Assembly: GCA_013350335.1 (NCBI GenBank)
Contig: CM023541.1
Span: forward strand, 33,100,739-33,164,738
Origin: Chimonanthus salicifolius
Taxonomy: Eukaryota; Streptophyta; Magnoliopsida; Laurales; Calycanthaceae
Direction of reading: 5' to 3'
DNA: 64,000 bases
How positions within the stretch are numbered: position 1 is the first letter of the stretch; every line of letters begins with the position of its first letter. Below are positions 24,498 to 33,834 of the stretch, in pieces. A program made the position numbers and the translations under genes. A model generated the notes under the pieces. That model saw nothing but the letters and a program-made list of their open reading frames with translations, was not told where the DNA came from and ran no database searches.

Positions 24498-25469
24498 TGA
24501 CGCAGCGGGTATGATCGGGTTCAAGCTATGGATGAGTGACTCAAGCAAATAGATAACGGCTTGGCGCTAAATGGTAATTAATGGCTAATAATTGGGGTTA
24601 ATGGGATTTGATTGTACTAATGGAATTAAATGAGCTTTATTTTAATTTAAATTGAAAAAAATAAAGGACACCATGTGTATGGTTTGGTGGGAATCAAATG
24701 AGATAATGGAAAATGGGAATGGTACATTGGTGGGTTGATTTAAAATTGAGGAATGGTGTTGTGGGTTGGTGATTGGTCAAAATGGTTAAGGTATTAAAAG
24801 ATTGGTAATATAATGAGCGAATAGAAAGGAAAATATGGGAAACTGGGTCGAAATTGTGTATGGGTGAAGCAATGGGTTTCAGGCAGAGGGTGAGAGGGGT
24901 TTAGAACGGGATAGAAGGGCAGCAGTTGGGTCTGGATGTTGTATGCAGCAAAGACAGGAGAGGACGACAATGGTAGGGAAAGCTTACTCAGCGTCGGGTA
25001 GAGACAATTGCAAGGACTGCAACTGGGAAGAAGAAGAGACACCAAAGGATGTTGTTGAATGTGGCCAGCAGCTTTAACGTACATAGGAATAACACTTGTT
25101 GATCATCGTTGACTGGGAAACTACTCGAATCCACGAACAGAGAAGAAGAGAAGAGAAAACGGGAAAAAATCCCAAACAAATTTGATTATTATTTCATTAT
25201 CAATAGGTGGTGTTTGTATTACAACCCAAAGAGGTTATTTATACACAGTCAAACAACTAAAAACAAAAGAAAAGAAAATACAATGGAACAAATAAAGGAG
25301 GAAATAAAAGGAAAAAAAATGAAAATAGAAATTGAATTGGTGGGTTCAACGGCGTCTCTTGCGGCGGTGGAGAGAGAAGGAAACATAGAGAGGGAAGTTT
25401 CCTTCTTTTCCAGTCTATGCTTCAAATGACAGTAGTGTTTCACGTGTGTAACCCATACAAGTTGCATCA
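24498..25469 (-). mobile_element. 3' LTR of a non-autonomous LTR element
   Basis: On the plus strand it runs from tgacgcagcggg to gttgcatca; on the minus strand it starts tgatgcaacttgtatggg and ends cgctgcgtca. A purine-rich tract (ccacgggggat on the minus strand) sits immediately outside the start, as a polypurine tract should. A minus-strand TATA box (tataaat) is at 25237-25243. It matches the LTR at 26692-27588 along most of its length. Confidence 0.85.
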
Positions 25470-25497
25470 ATCCCCCGTGGTTGAAAGGAACCCGTCC

Positions 25498-25845
25498 TCA
25501 AGTTTGTAACCAAAGGGAGAACCTTTGATATTTGATGATGTCAACTTTATACCTTGAAGGTTCGATCAAGCGAAGAATATCATCTAACCATTCATGGTGA
25601 ATCTTATTATTTACGAGTTTGACATGTACTTGCGGTGCCACAAAGACAATAAGGGATTCTTGAAGGAAGAAATCTTCAATGATGAGCGGTTTGACGTCAG
25701 AAGAAAGCAAATAAGGATCATTCACAATAAAATCCAACTTCTGTGTCACCTGTGATACCTGTGGTAGTTGCAACATTAATGGTTGATCAACATTTACCAA
25801 TTGCATCGACTGTAAAGCCGACAATACAGGTGACTCAACTTTCAA
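25498..25845 (-). pseudogene. Retroelement interior remnant, 115 codons
   Basis: An open frame on the sense strand of the non-autonomous element, ending 28 bases before the 3' LTR: it contains FIVNDPYLLSSDVKPLIIED, HVKLVNNKIHHEWLDDIL and IKYQRFSLWLQT. I recognise no domain. Similar short proteins occur at the 3' end of gag-only plant elements, but that is weak memory. It may be a remnant of a longer frame interrupted upstream. Confidence 0.35.
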
Positions 25846-26168
25846 AACTGCAATGGTGTGGCGCTTGCATTAGCTGCAACTGTTGAGGGAACACTGTCAT
25901 TAGAGATTAAAATGAATTCTGAGGAAATGGGCACAAGCTCCGAGATTTTCTTCGGTGGAACATGCATGAATTCTGAGGCTATCACCAAGGGAACATGCAT
26001 GAATTCTGAGGCTGTCTCCGAGGGAGCAGGCACAAAATCCGATGGGACTACATGATTCCCGAGGCCGACTCCAAATTCGAAAATATCAAGATCTTGGCTA
26101 TCTTTAGCGATTCTGGCTTAGTGACTGGGAATGATGAGTCCTCATTTTCAAACATCAGTTGACTTTGA

Positions 26169-26372
26169 TCACAATCTGCCGGAAGGTCGCAGGTGCATAA
26201 CAACTATGTTGTGAAAAATGGACCGTTGAAAGATGGGGGGATCCACCTTACAGTAATCTCGATAATAATCATGCCTCCTACGATCATTGCATCTCCACAC
26301 ATATCGCACAAGGGTGTCTATCTCCTCATCATCACTCAAATCGTCATAGTAGGTGGGCCGAATGTAGGACAT
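26169..26372 (-). pseudogene. Short gag-like remnant
   Basis: The frame reads YYDDLSDDEEIDTLVRYVW, RRRHDYYRDYCKVDPPIF: an acidic stretch, then an arginine/tyrosine-rich stretch, then a segment like the start of a retrotransposon gag core. It is the first readable frame after the primer site on the element's sense strand. Too short and broken to be functional. Confidence 0.4.
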
Positions 26373-26674
26373 CTATGGTCTCCTAACTTGGTAACTGCGA
26401 TAGTCGTTCCTAGGAGAGACACGCCGATTATCAAGATGACCAAACTTGGGGGCAAGATTCATCATTACTGCTTGCAAGTCTTGAAAGATTTCTTCGACTT
26501 TGTCGAATTGGGCTCAAGTGACGAGTCGACTTCCCAGGGCACCTCTCGAGGGCATCAAACTGTACGAAGCCATTAGATCTGAGATCCACTTTGTTTTAAG
26601 CTCTCGATATCACTTGATGAATGATATTTCACCCGATGAAAAAAGGAAAGTCTTCAATCGATGTGATGAACGCT

Positions 26675-26689
26675 GGCTCTCTGATACCA
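26675..26689 (-). other. Primer-binding site (initiator tRNA-Met)
   Basis: The minus strand reads tggtatcagagagcc, directly adjacent to the inner edge of the LTR at 26692, matching the standard plant iMet primer site. Confidence 0.85.
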
Positions 26690-26691
26690 AA

Positions 26692-27588
26692 TGACGCAGC
26701 GAGTATGATCAGGTTCAAGTTTTGGATGAGTGGACTCATACAAATAGATAAAGGCTCGATGCTAAATGGATTAAATGGCTAGTAATTGAGGTTAATGGGA
26801 TTTGATGGTATTAATTGAATGGAATTAAATGGGTTTTGTTTTAAAGTAATTGAAAAAAAATAAAAGACAACATGTGTATGATGGTGGTTGGTCAAAATGG
26901 TGTTGTATGATGGTGGTTGGTCAAAATGGTCAAGATATTAAAAGATGGATAATATAATGAGGGGAGAGAAAAAAAAAAGAAAAGATAGAAAATTGGGTTG
27001 AAACTGGGATTGGATGAAGCAATGGGTTTCAGGCAGAGGGTGAAAGGGGTTTAGAACGGGATGGATAGGCAGTAGTTGGGTCTGGATGTTGTCTGCAGCA
27101 AAGGTAGCATAGGACTACAATGGCAGGGAAGTCCTGCTCAGCGTCAGGTAGCAACAATTGTAGGTACTGAAACTGAGAAAAATAAGAGACTCCCAAAGAT
27201 GCTGTAGAACGCCATAAGCAAATTGAACCCACAGAGGAAGAACACCGGTCGATCACCGTCGACTGGGGAACTACTCAAATCCACAAGTAGAGAAGAAGAG
27301 AGAAAACGGGAAAAAATACCAAACGAATTTAATTATTATTCCATTATCAATCGGTGTTTACATTACAACCCAAAGAATGTATTTATACACAGTCAATCAA
27401 CTAAAACAAAATAAACGAAAATACAATTGAAACAAATATAGAAGGAAAGAAAGGATAAAAAAAAAAAATTAGAAACCAAATTGGTGGGTTTGTCCGCATC
27501 TCTTGCCGTGGTGGAGAGGAAGAAGGAAACTGAGAGAGGGAAAGTTTCCTTCTTTTCGTGTCTATGCTTCAAACGTCGGTAGTGTTTC
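26692..27588 (-). mobile_element. 5' LTR of the non-autonomous LTR element
   Basis: Starts tgacgcagcgag on the plus strand and aligns with 24498-25440, with many substitutions and a few indels (for example a duplicated tgatggtggttggtcaaaatgg near 26878-26925). A minus-strand TATA box is at 27381-27387. The divergence between the two LTRs indicates an old insertion. Confidence 0.82.
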
Positions 27589-28480
27589 AAGCAAGGGTGC
27601 AAAAACGTCCCCACTGAGATCTCGGCAGATAAGTTTCTCTCTCCACAACGTTTTTTTTTTTTTAAAAAAAATTTCCAAAAGAATTACATAAAATACAAAT
27701 AATTATGTGTTTATTGAATATGTAATTTTTTCATAAAATATCGGCCATTTACATCTTCTAATATAATTTTGAAGTTACGATATTGTGAATTTATATAATT
27801 AGTAATAAAATGGTGAAATTTACAAAAAAAAAAATAGATAAATGAGGAAAAATTCTAGAAATATTTTCATAAAAATAAAAATTTCAAAGGAAAAAAATTG
27901 AATAACTTGGATGATGAGATACCGTTGGAACTTCCTCACCTCTATATATGTGCCTTCCAAATAATCACAATATTGCCAAATGAGATTTCCATAATATATT
28001 ATATACCAAATCAATGGTATACACACCAACATGGATATATTGTGGACGGTAAAATCTTGTGGTGTTGTGTGTGTCTCAGCTGTGACAGTAAAATCTTGCT
28101 GCTAGTCCATGGTCTCAAATCTTTACCTGTGCTTATTATTTATTTTGTATGACCAGCTGAAGATTGGAGATCTGAGATTAGCAGCAAGGGAAACTATATG
28201 AGGAAGACTACGCAGAGCTTGTCAACATATACTCATCTGGTATGTGTGTACAGTGAGTGCGACAACATAATTAAAATGTACAAGAAATAGATGACTGGGG
28301 TGAGGCTACAGGCCACGAACAATATCAAAGATCTTGAAAATAGGTCGTATGCTTCAGAACTTCTTAGAGATCCCTTCTTTAATTGTTTGGATGAAGACAT
28401 CTGATGTCCATGCATTACTAAGTTTGTGGTTATTTGAAATTTGAAAATGAAGATAAAAAGAATAGAGAAGAAAGTGGAGT
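27589..28480. other. Non-coding DNA
   Basis: AT-rich, with poly-T/poly-A at 27650-27670. No gene recognised; short frames lack coding character. Confidence 0.35.
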
Positions 28481-29225
28481 CAAAAGCATGCATGCAGGCA
28501 TGCAAGCTTGCATGTTTTCCAATGGCATGCAGGCTCATTTTCTAACATTTTTCGAAGCAATGCAGGCTTCTTTTCTAACGCATGCAAGCAGCATTCATTC
28601 AACCTTGCATGTTTTCCAAACTTGCATGTTTTCCAACGGCAATGAAGGCTCCTTTTATAACTCATGCATGCAGCATTCATTTAAGCTTGCATGTTTTCCA
28701 ATGGCATGTAAGCTCACATTTCCAACAACATTGATGCATGCATGCAACAGTCATTTATGTAACGTCCCGCCCTTTTTCACACGCTTTTTCCCGTAAATTC
28801 AGTGTATATTTTTTTTTGTAACAGACTAGAGTGATAGAGAGCGGGACATCACGACGCGAGCTAAGTTCGAACTTCCAAAGTTCGACCCTTAATTGGCCAA
28901 CCCTGTGTGTGTATGGACTCAGTCCAATAAAATGGTTCACACATAGCAATACCGGCTTGCGGAATAGAATCATAAAACTGCGGAATCATAATCATCAAAA
29001 TACGGAATCATATTAGAACCATGTTCTAATCCATTCAAATAGCAAAGTACGTCATAATCATTAAACCAAAGCATTCAACCACCTAAGTTATTACATTCCA
29101 AAATCCGAATACTCAAATATAAGTTCATGAGTAATTTTATGCAAAGCATATAAACTAGATCTTCCAATGCTCCTATGCCTGGTCCGCCTTAGGTTCATTA
29201 TTTCCCTGATTACCTGTATCACCAA

Positions 29226-29266
29226 CTACAGGGTAGAAGTAGGGCGTTAGTACAACGCGCCCAGTA
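29226..29266 (-). other. Splice-acceptor-like block of LTR E
   Basis: Minus strand: tactgggcgcgttgtactaac, with a textbook branch-point-like tactaac, then gccctacttctaccctgtag and tt. AG lies about 41 bases from the start of the block. Confidence 0.6.
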
Positions 29267-29411
29267 GGTATTCCAGTTACTGCTAACAAATGGTTAGTAC
29301 AAAACATATCAAATAACATAGTGATATCAAAACCATATAAATCCATTTCATGCAATGATGACAAATATGCAATGAGTCCCACCCATCACCTGTACATAAA
29401 GTGTGCCTACC

Positions 29412-29532
29412 ACATAGGTCTTTCGGTGGCCCCGACGGAGTGTGGACCCTCCGAAAATCTTCTTGATGGAAATCACATCAAGGTGTTGCACATAGGTTTT
29501 TCAGACGGCCCGACGGAGTGTAACCCCTCCGG
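29412..29532. repeat. Two-unit repeat with cggagtgt hairpins in LTR E
   Basis: cacataggtctttcggtgg, ccccgacggagtgt and ccctccg occur at 29412-29455 and again, diverged, at 29488-29532. The segments cggagtgt and ccctccg can pair. Confidence 0.55.
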
Positions 29533-29966
29533 TTATAAATCCTCCACCCCATGCCATGCATGAGATGCCAATGAAACACATGCTATTTTATAACATAAAC
29601 ATAGCATTTAAAAATTCATAATATAAAACACATGCTCTTTCCTCATATAAACAAAGCATATAAAATCAACCTTTAAAATATATCAATACATGCTATTTAC
29701 AACCTGATCATAGCATTTAAAATCCATACTTTAGCGTATCCTTTGAAACACATTTTCATCAAAACATAAGATAAAAACAGGTGTACATAGACCATGGTTT
29801 CAAAGATGTGGAATCCTACCTAAGACCGTTCACAAGTCCTTGCGTTTCCGTCCAAGATTCGATCACCGATCGCGCACCGCTTGCGAGATCCCGTTACCTT
29901 ATGATATAATAATAAATCAACACCAAAAGTCACCTAATTATGAGGTTCTAAGTCTATAACAAAACC

Positions 29967-31709
29967 CCATGGGGTTCAGCCATACACTATGGCCGAACCC
30001 ATGGTTTACCATTTTTTATACATATTTACAAAAATGCCACTGTTGGTAATCCTAGCCCCTTTTCTTTGTTTAGGTTCCAAGTTATCCTTTCATGCTTCCA
30101 AAATACATAATACCATAAAATAACTCATGGGGTTCGGCCATACACCATGGCCGAACCCTATGTCCAACATTCTCTCATATTTACCAAATTACCATTGGTT
30201 TCCTTCTTCCTTTAAATCTCCCATAATTAGACCTTAAAAACTTCCCTAATCAAATAAGTTCATCAAACATAACACATGGGGTTCGGCCATACATCATGGC
30301 CGAACCCATGGTTCTCCTACTTTGGTATCTTAATTACATTTTTGCCATTCTCTTCTCCATCAATTCTTATCATACATTGTACCCTTTTATTTTATTTAAA
30401 ACTACACATAACTTAACTCATGACTTAGGTTCATAATCTGATTTCCTCAATCAGAATTTAACCTTGAATTGTAGATACCTTTAATCCCTTAATTTTAGAC
30501 CATGGGGTTCGACCATACACCATGGCCGAACCCTTTGGTGTATAATCTCTACCTTTCCATAATTGGAAAGTCCCCAAATTTATATTTCACCTTCCAAAAA
30601 TAGAACTTCCCTTTATTAATCTCCCCTTCTATCATTAGAAGGTTTCCCTAATTAATTTGCCAAAATATCAACCTCCTTCTATAAGTGGAAAGTTTTCTAA
30701 AAATAGCTCCACCTTCCATTTTTAACCTAAGGTCCACATTTAGAAAGTTTCATAATTAAACACCTACCCTTCTATGATTGAATATCATATTCCATAAATA
30801 ACGAAGTTTCCAAAAACTAAATCCTAGTGGGTTCGGCCATACATTGTGGCCGAACCTCACTCTTGTCAATTAATCCCTTCATTCAATTAGGTTCAATAAT
30901 CCAGCCCTTACCTTCCATTCTTGGAATGGTTTTCATAAATAACTTTTATGGTCTTTATGTAGATACTTTCTAATTTTAATATCCACTTCCAAGAATGGAA
31001 ACTTTCCTTAATATGTAACCTCATTTCCATAGTTGGAAACACCTTCCAAAATTAGATGGCTTTACCATTTTTACTAACTTTTTCCATAAATGGAAGGTTT
31101 CCATATATAGATTCTTACTTTCCATAAATGGAAACTTTCTAAGATTAGAACTCCTTTCCAAAATTGGAGTGCTTTCTAATTTAGCCACCCCTTCCCTTAA
31201 TTAGATAGTTTCCTATTTAATTTCAATTCCAGATTACCCCATGGGGTTCGGCCATACACCTTGGCCGAACCCTATGGTTCATGATCTTAGCCCTTGGTTT
31301 AGATCCATCAAAACCGATCATCACTTTCATAAAAGTTTGGTGGGGTTCGGCCATACACCATGGCCGAACCTCACCTCTTCTTTTGATCATTTTGGATCCC
31401 AAAGCTTAACCACAAAACATCATGGTTCGGCCATACCAAGGCCGACCCAATGTCCATCCAATTTTCTTTAATTATCATCAAACTCCTCCATGGATTTTCA
31501 TCATTTAAATTTGTTAATCTAAACCATAAATCCCCATGGTTTTCATTATTCAAACCATTATGAAATAACCATGATTTCCATGATCCAAGATCTAAAATAT
31601 AAACCCAATCATGAATCAAGAACACACCATGGTTTTCAATCTTTAAAACCAATTAATTGAACAAATCTTTCCATGGGGTTCGGCCATGCACTATGACCGA
31701 ACCCTATGG
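29967..31709. repeat. Nine copies of a ggttcggccat...atggccgaacc hairpin in LTR E
   Basis: Near-identical 35-40-base palindromes begin at about 29967, 30126, 30275, 30500, 30826, 31239, 31341, 31420 and 31671. The arms are ggttcggcca and tggccgaacc around a short tacacca-like loop, often with outer arms catgg and ccatg. The AT-rich DNA between them carries a second palindrome class, ttccataaatggaa, mainly at 30540-31180. Confidence 0.9.
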
Positions 31710-32877
31710 TTCTTTTGTTTTCATAAATCAAATTATAACATTAAATACTTAAATACTAACCTCTTCCTTGATCTTCTAATCTTTCTCCCTTCTTACTTTT
31801 TTCTCCAAACAAGAACGCCTTCTAGTTGATGCCCTTTCTTCTCTTGCTTTGGCGTGGAAGAGAGTGATGAATTGAGAGAAGAAGAGAGAATAATAAAACT
31901 TGCTAATGGGGTTGTAAAAATCGTGCACCCCCTTGGGCTTCTCCTTTTATTAAGCTCTCCTTAATCCCACATTAGAAATTTCTTAAGATAAGCAATCCCT
32001 AGCCACGTACCCCTTGTATTCCCCGTTATTACACATATACTATATTGTAACCCAATTTCGACCTTGTTACCTTCCGAATCAGAAAAATTGGTAAACTACA
32101 AAGTTGTAGCTATTGAAATCTTCTTTCCAACGCAAAAAGAATCAAAGCAATCGGATATTATAACCAAAATACTGGACATATATCAAACCTTCCTTATTTA
32201 ACCATGGCCGACTTTTCCTCTTTAATTAGCCATATCTGACTTTCCCTTGCCTTATTAAGACTTCCTTTAATTTTTATTAGCAAGTACTGTGCGCATAACC
32301 CTAATCATAATCCAAATATTCTTTATTCAAAATTAGGTATGATTCACCACTAATTTAATCCTACCCATTTAAATTTTAATAAAACCAATTCCACCATTTG
32401 TTGGGTCTTAATTGGGTCATGGTCCAATTCCTTATCCATATAAGATTTAATTCTAAAATTCATAACTAAAATTAAATAGATAATAAACTGAAAACCGGAG
32501 GTGTTACAATTTAAGCTTTCATGTTTTCCAACGACATGCAAGTTCAACTTTCCAACAACATTGATGCATGCATTGCCACATTAATTTCACAGCTTGTTTT
32601 TTCTTTCCACATACTTAAAAGAGTAAACGGTCCATTCTCGACCACTCGCTTTTTACACACCTACTTCAACAAATGTATGTGGAAAGAATAAATCTTGCTA
32701 TCTGAAGTGGGTTTATGACCATCACTCTAACCCATTTTAGCTTTAGAACATATGGCAGATTCAACAGTAGATAGCAATTGTAGGGTTCTTTCATTGAAAT
32801 TTTTCACAAACTCAAAGACCGGTGTTCTTCTTCCTAAAAAAATATTTTAGCTACTCGAGTAAAGATGAGTTGCTTAT

Positions 32878-33074
32878 TCTATCATATTTTTGTTCCTCTT
32901 TGAGGTTGACTTGTCCACCAAAGAACAGAGAAGTGCCAAGAACGAGTAAAAGATTTGAGAGGATAGAACCCAAAAGGGAGGCCTTCACCACCTCAATCTT
33001 CCCTTCCTTTAAGGCCAAGAGTGCTATGATAAGTTCTGTAGCATTCCCACATGTGGCATTGGGAAGCCCTCCAA
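32878..33074 (-). pseudogene. Vacuolar cation/proton exchanger (CAX) exon fragment
   Basis: The minus strand encodes [57 protein letters not shown] and KEEQKYDR. This is the highly conserved first cation-binding region of plant CAX antiporters, which load Ca2+ and other cations into the vacuole in exchange for protons; the GNATELI signature is intact. Similarity starts directly after a splice-acceptor-like ttgataattgcag (reading on the minus strand), so the exon boundary is kept, and stops after KYDR, after which a non-homologous ISNSSLLE and a stop follow. About 66 of roughly 440 residues are present, with no neighbouring CAX exons visible. It is a gene fragment moved or left at the DNA level, not a retrocopy. 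Confidence 0.88.
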
Positions 33075-33109
33075 CTGCAATTATCAAGAAAATTTAGGGT
33101 TAAAAAAAA

Positions 33110-33245
33110 GCGGCCTATCGATATTATCGAATATCAGTCGATATTTGGTTTGTACGGCCAATACAATGCGTATCGGCCAAGATATTTAAGGAATAAAAAA
33201 TCTGAGATATCTCGACCGATATGCACTGTATCGGCCGAGATTTAA
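33110..33245. repeat. Cluster of tatcggccgata-type motifs
   Basis: Short motifs (tatcgatattatcgaatatc, cagtcgatatt, gtatcggccaagata, ctcgaccgatatgc, gtatcggccgaga) recur in about 135 bases. A similar cluster is at 5875-6005. Possibly the subterminal region of an unidentified DNA transposon. Confidence 0.4.
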
Positions 33246-33734
33246 TACCCTGGTTTCAAGTGTGTAGCCCATACGTGTTATATCAGAAATAGTGAGAATG
33301 GATTGGAATTTTGGATTTGACGCCAAGTTCTTCATTAGAACCATCGACCACGAAGACAAGGAACTTAATTAATTGATAATTTGTAATATAAATAAAATCG
33401 GGTTTGATTCATACTTCATAGCTCTGCAATTAAAATCGAATTGAATTTACAACAAAATAATTTTGATAACATCAATTTAATATATGGTCCAAATATCAAA
33501 TTTTTGCTAATTAATAAAGAGTGTCAAAAATAATTATTGGGTGGGGTCTTAAGAATAAATGTCGGACAAAATGCAAAATCAAAATGGACGAAATATCTGT
33601 GTTCAACTACTCTTCTTGACCATATTTGGTCAAATGTCAAAACTCGACCGTCTTTTGTGGACTATGAACGAGAAAGCCTTTCACATCTTTTATTCTCTTT
33701 CTCCTCAAATGCAAACAGTATAGACTTGGCTTCT

Positions 33735-33742
33735 TATAAATA
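33735..33742 (+). promoter_or_regulatory. TATA box of the P450 gene
   Basis: TATAAATA, 93-100 bases before the ATG at 33835, a usual distance for a plant gene with a 5' UTR of about 60-70 bases. A (GA)n tract in the leader at 33803-33818 is also common in plant 5' UTRs. Confidence 0.7.
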
Positions 33743-33834
33743 CCTTTCGTTTCTCTCCAAATCGTACCACAAACACCAGAAAATAGATTGATAGATCGAT
33801 TGACTGAGAGAGAGAGAGGGCACAGGTGAAAAAG

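Larger units (their letters stand above)
24498..27588 (-). mobile_element. Non-autonomous LTR retrotransposon with about 1.2 kb interior
   Basis: Two similar direct repeats (24498-25469 and 26692-27588) flank a 1,222-base interior. The order on the minus strand is 5' LTR, tRNA-iMet primer site (26675-26689), short gag-like remnant, polypurine tract, 3' LTR. Protease, reverse transcriptase and integrase are absent, so mobility would need another element's proteins. The right end of the 5' LTR has diverged or been cut after gtgtttca at about 27588, and I found no matching TSD (gaaat precedes the left end). Confidence 0.8.
28758..32508 (-). mobile_element. Solo LTR E, 3,751 bp
   Basis: Plus-strand ends are tgtaacgtcccgccc and ggaggtgttaca; a perfect 5-base TSD, attta, lies at 28753-28757 and 32509-32513, and removal restores a tandem repeat in the host. 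On the minus strand it starts tgtaacacctccgg and ends cgggacgttaca. No gag or pol is present. The splice-like block is at 29226-29266 on the minus strand, about 470 bases before the 3' end, and palindrome arrays fill 29967-31709. Termini and layout group it with LTRs A-D. Confidence 0.9.
28482..32595 (+). repeat. gcatgc-rich tandem repeat, split by LTR E
   Basis: Diverged units of roughly 70-90 bases share catttaagcttgcatgtttt, ccaatggcatgcaagctc and catgcaagcagcattc. They lie at 28482-28757 and continue at 32509-32595 after LTR E. Joining the flanks gives cagtcatttaagctttcatg, which matches cagcatttcat-type unit sequence (cagcattcatttaagcttgc) within the array. Confidence 0.75.

Noticed and set aside
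25109..25429. Lysine/glutamate-rich frame of 106 codons
   Set aside because: Lies across the LTR promoter region antisense to the element and is not kept in the other LTR.
28140..28450. Possible host gene exon near 28142-28240
   Set aside because: A short open stretch before a gt, but no recognisable protein or second exon.
29967..31709. CRISPR-like array (regular palindromic repeats)
   Set aside because: Spacing is irregular, the setting is a plant solo LTR with TSD, and there are no cas genes.
32700..32850. Possible further CAX exon on the minus strand below the fragment
   Set aside because: Translation gives TPVFEFVKNFNERTLQLLS-like text that does not match any part of CAX that I know.
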